Shown here in pieces: positions 10,064-19,915 of a stretch of 64,000 nt of DNA (position 1 is its first letter; each line of letters starts with the position of its first letter). A program made the position numbers and the translations under genes. This stretch comes from Deltaproteobacteria bacterium (GTDB lineage: Bacteria > Myxococcota_A > UBA9042 > PHBI01 > JACKFB01). The stretch covers positions 350,141-414,140 of the forward strand of contig JACKFB010000004.1 in assembly GCA_020632695.1 (NCBI GenBank). The letters run 5' to 3'. A model generated the notes under the pieces. The model made no database searches, was not told where the DNA came from, and saw only the letters and a program-made list of their open reading frames with translations.

Positions 10064-13000
10064 ATGACGATGACACGACGACCGGCGCGCGACGCGCGGG
10101 TGGCCGCCGCGCTCGCGTCTTTGGGCTTGCTCCTGCTCTCGGGATGCTACGGCTCCCTGCCCGCAGCCTCGGACATCGCCCGGGCGGACCTGCCCGACAG
10201 CGCGGCTGACGCCGAGCAGGCTCCCGACGCCCCGCCGGACGCCGAGGTGGCGGATACGGACGCCGTTTCGGGCCCCGACGCCGACGTCGCCTCCGACGGC
10301 GACGCCGGTCTGGACGGGGCCGCGGACACCGACCTGGGTCCGGACAGCGACGCGGCGGCCGACCTCGAGGTGGCGCCTCCCGGGCCCTGCGACAAGGACC
10401 AGCCGGGCCTCACCCGCACGGTGGTGGTGCCGCAGGGCGAGACGCTCTTCTTCGACGGTGACGACTACCTGGCCTTCTGGGGGGCCGACCACCCCTGCGA
10501 GGTGGTGCTCGGCAAGAAGCCGGCTGGCGCGCAGTCTCAGATCGAGGGCACCCACCCCGCCCAGCGCCTGACCCTGGACCGCGCCGGCACCTGGGAGATC
10601 TATCGGGGCCCCGACACCATCGTCCTGGACGTCTCCGCGGACGCGCTGACGCCGGACACCTTCCTCAACTACAACTACTCGCCGACCTCACCCCTGGCGC
10701 TCGCCGGAGGCGACATCTGGGTGGCCAGCCCGGTCTCCAACGCCGTGCAGCGCGTGCGCGTGGCCGGGGACACGGTGGAGCTCGGCGAGCTGGTGCCGAC
10801 CGGATCGTGGCCGACGGCGCTCGCCGCGGACGACGATCTCGGGTTCATGGTGGTTGCGCAGACCGGCCGCGACACCATCGGATTCATCGACCTGGAGACC
10901 CGCCGGGTGTTCGACGCCATCCGGGTGGGCAACGAGCCGGCCGGGCTGGCGCTGGACACGACGCCCACAGGCGAGCTGGCCGTGTGGGTGGCGCTGAGCG
11001 GCGAGGACCGCGTGGTGCGCGTCGAGCTCGACCAGGGCGGCGCCATCTCCGCCTCGGTGGACGTGGGCCGCGATCCGCGCGCCATGGTGCTCGATGCCGC
11101 GCAGCGCAAGCTCTTCGTCGCGTCGCTGGTCTCGAGCAACGCGCACCCGCGCGGACCGCTGCAGGAGGCTCCGCTCGGCCCCGAGGACTCCCAGGACATC
11201 GCCATCATCGACGCCGACGCCGGCACGCTGGTGGGCTACGTGCCCGACGTGGGCACGATCATCCGCGGCATCGCGCTCGATCCGGTGCACCCCAAGCGCC
11301 TCATCGCCGGGGTCAGCCACAGCGACAACACCATCATGGGCGTGGACGCCTCCAAGCACCCGATAAGCCACGGGCTGGCCATCATCGACATCGATCCCGA
11401 GTCTCCCACCGCCTGGACCGTGATCCAGCAGGTGGACCTGGATCACCAGGAGAGCTCGTCGGGCCCGGCGCCCAGCCCCTTCACCATCCAGGCCACACCG
11501 GCCGGCGACCTCCTGCTGGTCACGCTCTCGGCGGGCGCCGCCATCCTGATGCTGGACCCGGAGACCTACGCCGAGGTGGGCCGCATCCCGACCGGCAGCG
11601 ATCCCCGCGGCCTGCTGACCACCGGCGGCCGTCTCTACACCTACGCCTGGCTCGACAACCAGCTCGAGTCCTGGACCATCCCGACCGTGCATTCGCCGGC
11701 CGACCTGGCCCACAGCGCGCTGAGCGTGGGCGCCGACCCGACGCCGCTGGAGATCAAGCAGGGCCAGCGGATGTTCAACGACGCCTCGTTTTCGGCCCGC
11801 GGCGAGTTCTCGTGCAACAACTGCCACATCGACGCGCTCACCGACGGCCTGGTGTGGGACCTGCTCGCCGACGGACCGGTGAACACCATCGCCTTCCGCA
11901 ACGTGGGCGGAACGTCGCCGTTCCTGTGGGGCGGGCAGCTGCCTACCCTCTTCGACTTCAGCCGCGAGGTGCTCAAGCTGGTCGGCGCCGAGGCGTCGGG
12001 CAGCCAGATGGAGCTGCTCACCCTCTACATGCAGTCGGTGACCGCGCCGCCCAACCCCTTCACCGAGCCCGGCGGCCGCCTGGATGCGGCGGGTGTGGCC
12101 GGTCGCGAGCTCTTTCAGACCCCCGTCGAGGAGGGTGGCGGCGGCTGCGCGGAGTGCCACTCGGGGCCGCTGCTCACCAACCGCTCCCTCGAGGACGGGA
12201 AGACCGAGGGCGTCAAGACCGACGTCCCCTCGCTCTACGGCGCCTACGACACCGGCCCGTGGGGGCGCCAGGGGCAGTGGACCACGCTCGAGTCCATGGT
12301 CGCCTTCGCCGCCGACTTCACCAAGTCCACCCTGGACGACGAGGAGCTTGCGGCGCTCACCGCCTACGTGCGCGAGCAGCCCTCGGAGAGCCTCTACCTG
12401 ACCTCGAGCACGCCGCTCGCCGACAGCGCGCACGTCTGGTACGAGACGCCCATCGAGCTGACCTTCTCCGACGTGCTGGCGCCGGGACAGGTCGACGCCT
12501 TCAACTTCTTCCGGCTCGACGGTGATCCCGACGCCAGCACGCAGACGCTGGTGCCCGGCGCGTGGACCGTCTCCGGTCGCTTCGCCCGCTTCGCCCCGAC
12601 GGAGCCGCTGGCCCTCGACACCCGCTACAGCATCCAGGTGGATGGCACCCTCGAAGGGCGCTTCGGCAGCGGTCTGGGGTTGCCGCTGGAGATCGCCTAC
12701 GAGACGGGCGGCCTGCCCGGTCTGGACGTGTCGGGCCAGTGGAACGTGAAGCTCTTCGTGACCCAGTTCGGCCAGGGCATCACCGTCACGATGGCGCTGA
12801 TCCAGTCGACCGGCGGGCAGGTGACCGGCGTCGTCGTGGAGAACTTCAACGAGGCGAGCATCGACCACATCGAGGGAGTGGTCGACGGCGACGTGCTGGC
12901 GCTGGACCCCTTCATCGTCAACTCGCAGATCGGCCCCTTTCCCGTCGAGAACGGCGTGATCATCGACATGCAGGACACCGACGGCGACGGCTTCGGCGAC

Positions 13001-13102
13001 AAGGGCGAGGGCACGACCTCCGTGACCGCCCTCGGCGACACCTACGACGTCGTGTTCACCTTCACGCGCAAGGCGCTCCCGCAGGGCGTCGACGCGCCCT
13101 GA
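10064..13102 (+). CDS. YncE-like beta-propeller / di-heme c-type exported lipoprotein
   Basis: 1012 residues from ATG 10064, which places a good lipoprotein signal first (hydrophobic ASLGLLLLSGC); GTG 10034 would add ten odd residues. After an Asp/Ala linker comes a short unknown domain, then a YVTN/YncE-type propeller (about 205-530; IWVASPVSNAVQRVRV, GFIDLETRRVFDAIRVG). Next is a cytochrome-peroxidase-like part with heme c motifs CNNCH (about 585) and CAECH (about 695). The C-terminal part has an SbsA/Big_5-like domain (IELTFSDVLAPGQVDAF) and a final beta-rich region. It shares its central plan with the protein at 2826-5114, so the two are probably distant paralogues. It needs covalent heme attachment outside the cytoplasm. 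Substrate unknown. Confidence 0.85.
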   Translation: MTMTRRPARDARVAAALASLGLLLLSGCYGSLPAASDIARADLPDSAADAEQAPDAPPDAEVADTDAVSGPDADVASDGDAGLDGAADTDLGPDSDAAADLEVAPPGPCDKDQPGLTRTVVVPQGETLFFDGDDYLAFWGADHPCEVVLGKKPAGAQSQIEGTHPAQRLTLDRAGTWEIYRGPDTIVLDVSADALTPDTFLNYNYSPTSPLALAGGDIWVASPVSNAVQRVRVAGDTVELGELVPTGSWPTALAADDDLGFMVVAQTGRDTIGFIDLETRRVFDAIRVGNEPAGLALDTTPTGELAVWVALSGEDRVVRVELDQGGAISASVDVGRDPRAMVLDAAQRKLFVASLVSSNAHPRGPLQEAPLGPEDSQDIAIIDADAGTLVGYVPDVGTIIRGIALDPVHPKRLIAGVSHSDNTIMGVDASKHPISHGLAIIDIDPESPTAWTVIQQVDLDHQESSSGPAPSPFTIQATPAGDLLLVTLSAGAAILMLDPETYAEVGRIPTGSDPRGLLTTGGRLYTYAWLDNQLESWTIPTVHSPADLAHSALSVGADPTPLEIKQGQRMFNDASFSARGEFSCNNCHIDALTDGLVWDLLADGPVNTIAFRNVGGTSPFLWGGQLPTLFDFSREVLKLVGAEASGSQMELLTLYMQSVTAPPNPFTEPGGRLDAAGVAGRELFQTPVEEGGGGCAECHSGPLLTNRSLEDGKTEGVKTDVPSLYGAYDTGPWGRQGQWTTLESMVAFAADFTKSTLDDEELAALTAYVREQPSESLYLTSSTPLADSAHVWYETPIELTFSDVLAPGQVDAFNFFRLDGDPDASTQTLVPGAWTVSGRFARFAPTEPLALDTRYSIQVDGTLEGRFGSGLGLPLEIAYETGGLPGLDVSGQWNVKLFVTQFGQGITVTMALIQSTGGQVTGVVVENFNEASIDHIEGVVDGDVLALDPFIVNSQIGPFPVENGVIIDMQDTDGDGFGDKGEGTTSVTALGDTYDVVFTFTRKALPQGVDAP

Positions 13103-13142
13103 CGGGGCAGCGAGGGCCGCTCCGGCAGGCCTCGCTGCCCCG
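13103..13142 (+). terminator. Strong hairpin directly after the di-heme gene
   Basis: A perfect 13-bp stem (13103-13115 with 13130-13142; arm CGGGGCAGCGAGG) starts at the base after the stop codon. The 14-nt loop can form a further GCC/GGC pairing. No T-run follows, so it may be a terminator without a U-tract or an mRNA-end stabiliser. The rest of the gap to 13302 shows nothing I recognise. Confidence 0.6.
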
Positions 13143-13302
13143 AGTGTCCCGGCGTCCGGTCGACGGATCCGTCTCGCCGGTGCCACCGCCTTGGCTCGGC
13201 CCACATCCACGGCGAGCCCGTGAGCCTGTGTCGTCGCGCCAGCCGGCGCTGACTGCGGGCGCGCGCCTCCCCCAGGCGGGCGCCCTGCCCCGATCGCGCG
13301 CG

Positions 13303-14331
13303 TTACTCCGAGGCCTCGAGCGGCACGTAGCGCGTACCGCGGGCGCGACCGACCTGGGCCAGCCGTCCCTCGTCCACCAACCACTGCAGGTAGCGGCGCG
13401 CCTCCAGCACGCTCACCCCCAAGGCGTCGGCGACGAACGAGGAGGTCAGCGAACCGTGCTGATAGGCTGCGGCCACGAGGACGTCGTCCAGCGACTCTGC
13501 AGAAGTGGGATTGGGTGCGTCGGGCACGTCTTCCTCCGTAACCTGTTCGACCAGCTCTTCCACACGCCGCCGCCCCATCCGGACGATGGGGGCCAGCACG
13601 TCGGCGATCTCGTCGGGTGATGTCTCGCCGGGACCCGGACCTAGCGCCCGGATGACCGGCAGCGCCGCCCCCTCCTCGAGATCCCCCGCGGAGAGCCGGA
13701 ACGCCAGATGGGGGATGATACCAGCCTTCCAATAGGTATCGAGGAGCGAATCGGCGACCTCGGTGTCTACGGCCTCCTCTTCGCCGCCGGCGGAGTCGTC
13801 GATGACCGTGGTGCGCGCCCCTCGCAACGCCTCCATCAGCTCCGCACGGGAGCGCCCGCGGAACTCGAAGATGACCAGCGGATCCCCATTGATCACGTCG
13901 GCCAGCGCGTAGTGGACCGCCACCGCGTGCACGCACACCGCCGCGTCGTCGCGGCAGGTGCAGAAGTAGGTCAGGTCGTGCTGATCGAAGGGGAAGAGCT
14001 CGGCGCCCTCCTCCTCGAAATACTGGACCATCTGCTCGGTGATCCGCCCCTGCAGGAGCTGGCTGGCCTGGCCCGCGGATCGCGCGATGCGCTCGACCAC
14101 CCGGCTCCACACCGCCTCCTGGATGACCGGCTGGCGCAGACGCACGCTGCTCGGCACGCCGGTGTCCTCGGCCACCATCGCGGTGACCAGGCCCGGACGC
14201 ACGTCCATCTCGGTGACCCGGCCGCGCCGCGTGAGGACGCGCCCCTTGCGCAGCTTCTGCCGCAGGTCTCGGGCCTCCTCCAGCGGGTCGACCCAGCGCT
14301 GCGTCCACCATGCCCCTTCGGTCGTGTTCAA
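13303..14331 (-). CDS. SWIM zinc-finger protein, partner of SNF2 helicase
   Basis: 342 residues. The zinc-binding SWIM motif C-x-C-x6-C-x-H is visible in FCTCRDDAAVCVHAVAVH (about residues 123-140). The N-terminal 110 residues (GRVLTRRGRVTEMDV, RITEQMVQYFEEEGAELF) match the usual beta-rich lead-in of SWIM proteins. The C-terminal 60 residues look like a winged helix (VLEARRYLQWLVDEGRLAQV). SWIM proteins are commonly coded beside SNF2-family ATPases and are thought to aid nucleic-acid or protein binding. The TTG start overlaps the SNF2 stop in a TTGA junction, which supports translational coupling and a joint role. Confidence 0.88.
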   Translation of the reverse strand: MNTTEGAWWTQRWVDPLEEARDLRQKLRKGRVLTRRGRVTEMDVRPGLVTAMVAEDTGVPSSVRLRQPVIQEAVWSRVVERIARSAGQASQLLQGRITEQMVQYFEEEGAELFPFDQHDLTYFCTCRDDAAVCVHAVAVHYALADVINGDPLVIFEFRGRSRAELMEALRGARTTVIDDSAGGEEEAVDTEVADSLLDTYWKAGIIPHLAFRLSAGDLEEGAALPVIRALGPGPGETSPDEIADVLAPIVRMGRRRVEELVEQVTEEDVPDAPNPTSAESLDDVLVAAAYQHGSLTSSFVADALGVSVLEARRYLQWLVDEGRLAQVGRARGTRYVPLEASE

Positions 14332-17318
14332 GGATCTTCCTCCGCGACGGCGTCCTGACCGAGGCTCACCAGATCATGGAGCGTCGCGTCGTCCAGCTCG
14401 GAGAGCCAGGTCTCGCCCGCCCCGACGACCCGGTCGGCGAGGCTGCGCTTGTCTTCGAGGATCTGATGGATCTGCTCCTCCAGGGTGCCCTGACTCACCA
14501 GCCGGTGGACGGTGACGTCGCGGGTCTGCCCGATGCGGAACGCGCGGTCGGTGGCCTGGTCCTCGACCGCCGGGTTCCACCAGCGATCGTAGTGGAACAC
14601 GTGGTTGGCCCGGGTGAGGTTGAGCCCCGTGCCGCCGGCCTTGAGCGACACGATCAGCACCGGCGGTCCGTGCGGGTCCTGGAAGCTGGCGACGATGCGG
14701 TCGCGAGCGACCCGCGGCAGACCCCCGTGGTAGAAGGGCACGCGCGTACCGAGCCGGCGCGTCAGCACGCGCTCGAGGATCTCGCCCATCTCGCGGTACT
14801 GGGTGAAGACCAGCGGGTGGCCGCCGGTCTCGACCACCTCGTCGAGCAGCTCCAGAAAGCGGGTGAGCTTGCCCGACCGGCGCGGTGCGTTGTCGTCGTC
14901 GCGCAGGTAGTGCGCAGGATGATTGCAGATCTGCTTGAGCGCCGTGAGCATCGCCAGGATGCGACCGCGACGCTCCATGCCCGGCGCCAGCCCGGCGATC
15001 TCGCTCATCGCCTCGTCCAACGCCGCCTGGTACAGGGCGGCCTGCTCGCGGGTGAGCGGGCAGAAGCGCACCGTCTCCACCTTGTCGGGCAGGTCGGGCG
15101 CGATGGCCGGATCGGTCTTGAGCCGCCGCAGGATGAAGGGCGCCGTCACCCGGCGCAGCTTCTCGGCGGCGTCCGCGTCGCCGTAGCGCTCGACCGGCAC
15201 GGCGAAGGACTTCTTGAAGCTGGTGCGGCTGCCCAGCAGGCCCGGGTTCAAGAAGTCCATGATGGACCACAGCTCGGTGAGGCGGTTCTCCACCGGCGTG
15301 CCGGTCAACGCCAGACGGCGGCGCGCGACCAGCTGTCGCACGGCCCGACTCTGCGCCGCCTCCGGGTTCTTGATGTTCTGCGCCTCGTCCAGGGCCAGGG
15401 CGTCGAACTCGATCGACGCGAAGAACTCCACGTCGCGGCGCGCCAGGGCGTAGCTCGTGATGACGATGATGCCGTCCGCGCCGCTCATCCGGGCGCGCAT
15501 CGCCGCCTGCAGCGCGCGCGCGTCGCCCGCCCGGCCCGCGCCGTGGTGCACCAGGGTCGCGATGCCCGGCACGAAGCGCTGGACCTCACGCCGCCAGTTG
15601 CCCAGAACGCTCGTGGGGCAGACCACCAGGAAGCGGTTGCCGCGCCGGGACTCACACAGGCTCTGGAAGAGCGCCAGCAGCTCGACGGTCTTGCCCAGGC
15701 CCATGTCGTCGGCCAGACAGGCGCCGAAGCCGATGTTGGTGACGCCCAACATCCAGTCCAGACCGCGCTTCTGATAGGGGCGCAGGTCGCCGTGGAGGCC
15801 ATCGGGGCACTGGATCTCGCTCAGCCGCCCCTCGACGCCGCTGCTCAGCACCTCCAGGGCCCGGGCCACCGCGCCGTCGCAGACCACGTCGGCCAGCGTG
15901 TCGCCGGCGCCGGGCACCGACACCTCGCTGGCCAGCGCCAGCCGCAGCGCCTCCGCAGCGGGCAGCTCGCCGCCGCCGCCGTCCATCAGGTGCCTCAGCC
16001 GCTCGACCTCCTCCGGGTCGACGGCCACCCACTGGCCCCGGTGCAGCACCAGCGCCGACTTGGCCTCGGCCAGCCGCTTGAACTCCGACGGCGTCAGCGC
16101 GTCGTCGCCCAGGCTGGCCTCCCAGCGGAACGCCACCAACCCGCTCAGCAGGCCGCCCCCGCGCCCGGCCTCGGCGACCGTCTCGGTGCCCAGACGCATG
16201 CGGGCACGCAGCCGCCGGCGCCCCACCCGTGACAGCGCCGCCGGCACGTCGACCCAGTAGCCGGCCCGCTGCAGGCTGATGGCCGCGCGGGTCAGGAAGC
16301 TCCATGCCTCGGCCGCGTCCACGTGGACGATGGCTGGCAGCTCGTGCTGGAGGCTGCGCTCGATGGGCGGGAACACGCGCGCGCAGCGGCCCAGCGCGTC
16401 GAGCAGCGTGTCGGCGGGGCTGGACATCCGCGACGCCGCCTCGACCGCCGAGGGACGCCCGTCGCGCAGATCCGCCACCGACACCCGGGCTTGCCCGCCC
16501 GCGTCGAGCAGGTGGTAGGTGATGCGCCAGGTCGAGTCGCGGCCGCCCGGCTCCTCGAGGCGGAAGCCCACCAGCGGGCGTCCGCCGCCGACGGCCGTGG
16601 CCGGGGCGATCCAACGGGCCAGCGCGTCGGGCACGTGGCGATCGCTGAGCCCCTGGATGGCGAAGCGATTCTGGGGCCCGGCCAGCGCTCGTCCCACGCG
16701 CACCGCCCAGCTCGGCCCGGGGCCGGGGTGCGGCGCCGTCTCGAGGGTCTGCGCCCGCAAGAGCCCGTCGGTCGCCGCGTCGATGAACTCCAGCAGCGCG
16801 GCGTCGGCGGTCAGGACGCGGTCCTCCGACACCGGCCACGCGCGGGCGACGCCCGGCATCGCGGCCGCCAGGCCGGTCAGCCGCGCCCGGTCGTCGGGGC
16901 GCACCGGCGCGGCCCGCCAGCGGGCCGACCAGACCTCGGGGTCCTCGGTGGCCAGCAGCGCCGGCACCACCTGCTCGCGAGCGATGGCCTCGACCACCCA
17001 CTTCGACGCGAGGGCCCACACCGCGATCGAGGGCGCCATCCGGTCCACCGCCGTCAGCGAGAGCGGCGCGAGCGCCGACGCCGCACGGGCCGCGTCGAGG
17101 TACCAGCCGGAGACCGGCTCCCGCACCAGCCGACGCTCACCGTCGGGCACGAACACCGAGATGTTGGACTGCCAGCGCCCGCGCAGGAAGGCCGCCCGCA
17201 GCCCGGGAGGAAAGTGCGCGTCGTCGGGAGCCCACAGGAGCAGGCCGGTCTCGCGCCCCTCCCGGTACAAGGTCAAGGATGCTACTTCGCGATCCATATG
17301 ATGTTCAGATCCATCCAT
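14328..17318 (-). CDS. SNF2/HepA-family DNA-dependent ATPase (helicase)
   Basis: About 996 residues, a usual length for bacterial SNF2 proteins with a long N-terminal extension. The second half has the helicase core: DDMGLGKT (motif I, about residue 537), ALDEAQNIKN (DEAQ-type motif II), LALTGTPVENRLTELW (motif III), VFTQYREMGEI, and YDRWWNPAVEDQATDRAFRI with GQ (motifs V-VI). The first 480 residues match the poorly understood N-terminal region of this subfamily. It probably translocates on duplex DNA and remodels protein-DNA complexes; the precise role is unknown. It is coupled to the SWIM gene downstream. ATG 17318 was chosen as it follows the upstream stop by 22 bp; ATG 17297 is an alternative. 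Neither has a strong ribosome site. Confidence 0.93.
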   Translation of the reverse strand: MDGSEHHMDREVASLTLYREGRETGLLLWAPDDAHFPPGLRAAFLRGRWQSNISVFVPDGERRLVREPVSGWYLDAARAASALAPLSLTAVDRMAPSIAVWALASKWVVEAIAREQVVPALLATEDPEVWSARWRAAPVRPDDRARLTGLAAAMPGVARAWPVSEDRVLTADAALLEFIDAATDGLLRAQTLETAPHPGPGPSWAVRVGRALAGPQNRFAIQGLSDRHVPDALARWIAPATAVGGGRPLVGFRLEEPGGRDSTWRITYHLLDAGGQARVSVADLRDGRPSAVEAASRMSSPADTLLDALGRCARVFPPIERSLQHELPAIVHVDAAEAWSFLTRAAISLQRAGYWVDVPAALSRVGRRRLRARMRLGTETVAEAGRGGGLLSGLVAFRWEASLGDDALTPSEFKRLAEAKSALVLHRGQWVAVDPEEVERLRHLMDGGGGELPAAEALRLALASEVSVPGAGDTLADVVCDGAVARALEVLSSGVEGRLSEIQCPDGLHGDLRPYQKRGLDWMLGVTNIGFGACLADDMGLGKTVELLALFQSLCESRRGNRFLVVCPTSVLGNWRREVQRFVPGIATLVHHGAGRAGDARALQAAMRARMSGADGIIVITSYALARRDVEFFASIEFDALALDEAQNIKNPEAAQSRAVRQLVARRRLALTGTPVENRLTELWSIMDFLNPGLLGSRTSFKKSFAVPVERYGDADAAEKLRRVTAPFILRRLKTDPAIAPDLPDKVETVRFCPLTREQAALYQAALDEAMSEIAGLAPGMERRGRILAMLTALKQICNHPAHYLRDDDNAPRRSGKLTRFLELLDEVVETGGHPLVFTQYREMGEILERVLTRRLGTRVPFYHGGLPRVARDRIVASFQDPHGPPVLIVSLKAGGTGLNLTRANHVFHYDRWWNPAVEDQATDRAFRIGQTRDVTVHRLVSQGTLEEQIHQILEDKRSLADRVVGAGETWLSELDDATLHDLVSLGQDAVAEEDP

Positions 17319-17340
17319 CGGCAGTCGCCAGTCCCGACGA

Positions 17341-17889
17341 TCAGAGAGCGTACCCGATCGCCAGGACCAGTCCGCCGTGCGAGAGGTTGAGAGCGCGCGC
17401 GTCCAGCGAGGCGTAGAGGCCGCGCCGGTCGCCGTAGCGCAGTCCAGCGCCGACCATCACTACGGGCTCGGGCCCGTCGCGCGTCCAGCGCACCGCGGTG
17501 AAGCCGTCGAAGTCCTCGGGCTGGGCGCCGTCGGCGGCGGCGACGCCGGCGCCCAGCAGGAGATACGGAGAGAGCGGGACGTCCCGCGCCAGCAGCGCCG
17601 CCATGAACGGGTGCCAGCGCCCTTCCACCCAGAAGCTCGCGAATCGGGCCTGGACGCGCCCGTCGGGCATCACGCCAGCAAGGGTGAGCGCGACGTCCAC
17701 GGGGCCCAGGTTCACGCCGGTCCGCAGCCCGAAGGCGTTCCCGGCCTGGTCCGGTGCGCTCCACTCGAACAGGGCGCCACCGAGCACGCCGATATCGACG
17801 CTGGGGACTACAGACCCCGCCGGAGTGCTCGCACAAAAGGCGAACACCCCGACAAAGGTCGCCGCCAGGGCCTGTCGGATGCCCGTCAT
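17341..17889 (-). CDS. Probable outer-membrane beta-barrel protein
   Basis: 182 residues. A signal peptide (MTGIRQALAATFVGVFAFCASTPAG as two parts; cleavage near residue 25) is followed by alternating hydrophobic beta strands with glycine turns (VDIGVLGGALFEW, AFGLRTGVNLGPVDVALTL, RYGDRRGLYASLDARAL, GLVLAIGYAL). The protein ends close to an aromatic/hydrophobic strand. That pattern fits a small outer-membrane barrel of eight strands, but no family is certain. The ATG overlaps the stop of the carbonic-anhydrase gene (ATGA), so the two are translationally coupled. Confidence 0.75.
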   Translation of the reverse strand: MTGIRQALAATFVGVFAFCASTPAGSVVPSVDIGVLGGALFEWSAPDQAGNAFGLRTGVNLGPVDVALTLAGVMPDGRVQARFASFWVEGRWHPFMAALLARDVPLSPYLLLGAGVAAADGAQPEDFDGFTAVRWTRDGPEPVVMVGAGLRYGDRRGLYASLDARALNLSHGGLVLAIGYAL

Positions 17890-18452
17890 GCGGTGCTTTC
17901 CGTGGCCTGGGGACCTTCGGCCAGGTAGGAGGCGGCGATTCGTTGATAGTGACCGGCACTCTGTGACAGGAAGCGCAGCTCGTCTTCGGTGAGATCGCGC
18001 CGAACCCTTGCTGGCGAACCGATTGCGAGGGTTCGGGGCGGGACGATGGTGCCTGGAGTCACCAGCGCGCCGGCGCCGATCATCACCTCGTCGCCGATGA
18101 CGGCGCCGTCCATCACCACGGCGGACATGCCGATCAGACACCGGGAACCTACGCTGCACCCGTGGAGGATGGCGCGGTGCCCCACCGTCACGTCGTCGCC
18201 GATCAGCGTCGCGTGGCGGTCGGTCGTGACGTGGACCACCGATAGATCCTGGATATTGACACGGGCGCCGATGCGAATGTGGAACACGTCGCCACGGATG
18301 ACCGAGCCGTACCAGACGCTGCTGCCGGGGCCGATGTGGACATCGCCGATGACCCGCGCCGTGTCGGCGACGAACACGTCCTCGGCCACGCGCGGCGTGA
18401 CGCCATGGTGGGTGACGAGGCGCGCACCTGCGCCCGGTGTTCGGATCGACAT
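17886..18452 (-). CDS. Gamma-carbonic anhydrase-like hexapeptide-repeat protein
   Basis: 188 residues from ATG 18452, preceded by AGAAGGACG. The protein is a left-handed beta-helix of hexapeptide repeats (VIGDVHIGPGSSVWYGSVIRG, VTVGHRAILHGCSVG, CLIGMSAVVMDGAVIG). Metal-ligand-type histidines occur at VVHVTTD, VGHRA and LHG, as in the gamma-class carbonic anhydrase/PaaY/YrdA family. A C-terminal helix completes the fold. Many members lack proven CO2 hydration activity, so the enzyme role is a family-based guess. It is cytoplasmic, with no signal peptide. It is coupled to the downstream barrel gene by an ATGA overlap. The gap of 185 bp to the divergent PEGA gene probably holds both promoters. 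Confidence 0.9.
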   Translation of the reverse strand: MSIRTPGAGARLVTHHGVTPRVAEDVFVADTARVIGDVHIGPGSSVWYGSVIRGDVFHIRIGARVNIQDLSVVHVTTDRHATLIGDDVTVGHRAILHGCSVGSRCLIGMSAVVMDGAVIGDEVMIGAGALVTPGTIVPPRTLAIGSPARVRRDLTEDELRFLSQSAGHYQRIAASYLAEGPQATESTA

Positions 18453-18637
18453 CGACGTCCTTCTGCCCGCGCGACGGTGAATCGAGAGAGCATCCGTTGG
18501 ACGATAGCTCAAGTGTGTCTGCAGGCCAACCCATGAAACCGCTTCCCCGGCGCGAGTCGCCAAGCCTGCCCGCCGCTGCTACACTTCCGCGGCCGGCGCC
18601 GAGCGGTCGCGGGCCCGATTCCCCTCCCGAGGAGCGC

Positions 18638-19897
18638 ATGCCGATGGTGGCGAGGTCTATCGCTTCGTTGTTGCTGGTGTCAGGCGTCGCAGCCGCCGCC
18701 CACGCCGCTGACGGTAGCGCCCGACGGGCCGCGGTGATCGACATCTCCGAAGGCTCGGCCGGCCACGCGGTGATTGCGCGAGAGGTCGAGCGCGCGCTCG
18801 ATCGCGACCCCGGCTTCGTCGTGCAGGACACGCACGCCCTGCTCAACGCGGGCGGGGAGCGCGACGACGCCGCGAACGTGAAGAGCGCCCAAGCCTTCCG
18901 CACCGCCGGGCTGGCCGCGTTGGAGGCAGGCGAGCTGGAGGACGCGGTCGAGCAGCTCCAGACGGCGGCGGCGCTCATGGCCAAGAGCTTCGCGTTCTTG
19001 CGGGAGGCCGACGAGTATCGCCAGCTCCTGGTCGAGTCGGGCGTGGCGCAGCTCCGCGCCGGCGAGGAGGAGGCCGCAAGCCGCACCCTCGAGCGGGCGG
19101 TCGTGTTCGGCGCCGAGAGCGCGAGCATCCCGCTGAAGCCCGCCGAGGAGGCGCTGCTGGCGGCGGCGCGCCAGAAGATCAAGGAGGCGCCGCGCGGCGG
19201 CATCGAGATCGCCAGCCAGCCGGCGTCGGCCGAGGCCTGGGTGGACGGCCGCTTCGTGGGGGTCACGCCCTGCGCCGCCTGGGGCCTGCCCGCCGGCGAG
19301 CACATCGTCACGATGTACAAGGCGGGCTACGCGCCGGTGACCGCGACCGCGGTCGCGAACACCGAGGCGCCGGCCCAGGTGCAGGCGAAGCTGCAGCCCG
19401 CGCGCCGCAAGCTGCTCTATGACGAGATGCTCGAGAAGCTGAGGCCCGAGATGGACCACCTCGGCGGCACACCGCCCATGGGGGGCGAGGGTGTGAAGCA
19501 GGCGGGCTCGCTGCTGCTGAGCGAGGTGGTCCTGGTGGTGCGCAGCCGCGGTCCGGTGAACGCGACCGAGGTGGAGCTCTTCCTCTTCGACACCCAGAGC
19601 CAGCGCCTGCTCCAGCGGGTCAGCGGCACCGTGGACACCGGTTCCAGCGGGCTGCGAGCGGCCATCGCGCCCCTGGTGGCCAGGGTCTCGGAGATCGACT
19701 GGGCGGTGGCCCTCGGCGGCGAGGCCGAGGACCCGACCGCGCGGCGGGAGAGCACCCGGCTGGTCAAGAAGTGGTGGTTCTGGACCATCATCGGCGGGGT
19801 CGTCGCTGGCGGCGCGACCGCGGCGGTGCTCCTGGCGACGAAGGGCGACGGCGAGTCGGCGCCGGCGACCACCGGCTCGGTGGTGCTCAGCTTCTGA
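18638..19897 (+). CDS. PEGA-domain exported/membrane protein
   Basis: 419 residues from ATG 18638 after GAGGAG. A signal peptide (SIASLLLVSGVAAAAHA) leads to a helical, TPR-like region (about 30-170; AFRTAGLAALEAGELEDAVEQ). A PEGA domain follows (about 185-255; IEIASQPASAEAWVDGRFVG, GEHIVTMYKAGYAPV). After a further alpha/beta region, a C-terminal transmembrane helix (WWFWTIIGGVVAGGATAAVLL) sits 30 residues from the end. The protein is probably anchored with its main part in the periplasm. PEGA domains are surface-layer-like modules of unknown precise function, frequent in Myxococcota. Substrate or partner not evident. Confidence 0.85.
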   Translation: MPMVARSIASLLLVSGVAAAAHAADGSARRAAVIDISEGSAGHAVIAREVERALDRDPGFVVQDTHALLNAGGERDDAANVKSAQAFRTAGLAALEAGELEDAVEQLQTAAALMAKSFAFLREADEYRQLLVESGVAQLRAGEEEAASRTLERAVVFGAESASIPLKPAEEALLAAARQKIKEAPRGGIEIASQPASAEAWVDGRFVGVTPCAAWGLPAGEHIVTMYKAGYAPVTATAVANTEAPAQVQAKLQPARRKLLYDEMLEKLRPEMDHLGGTPPMGGEGVKQAGSLLLSEVVLVVRSRGPVNATEVELFLFDTQSQRLLQRVSGTVDTGSSGLRAAIAPLVARVSEIDWAVALGGEAEDPTARRESTRLVKKWWFWTIIGGVVAGGATAAVLLATKGDGESAPATTGSVVLSF

Positions 19898-19915
19898 ACC
19901 CGCGGTCGGCGCCCG

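Noticed and set aside
17341..19320. Minus-strand frame of about 660 residues covering barrel, carbonic anhydrase and PEGA regions
   Set aside because: Only its last 182 codons code a signal peptide and barrel. The rest overlaps the better gamma-carbonic anhydrase and PEGA reading frames.
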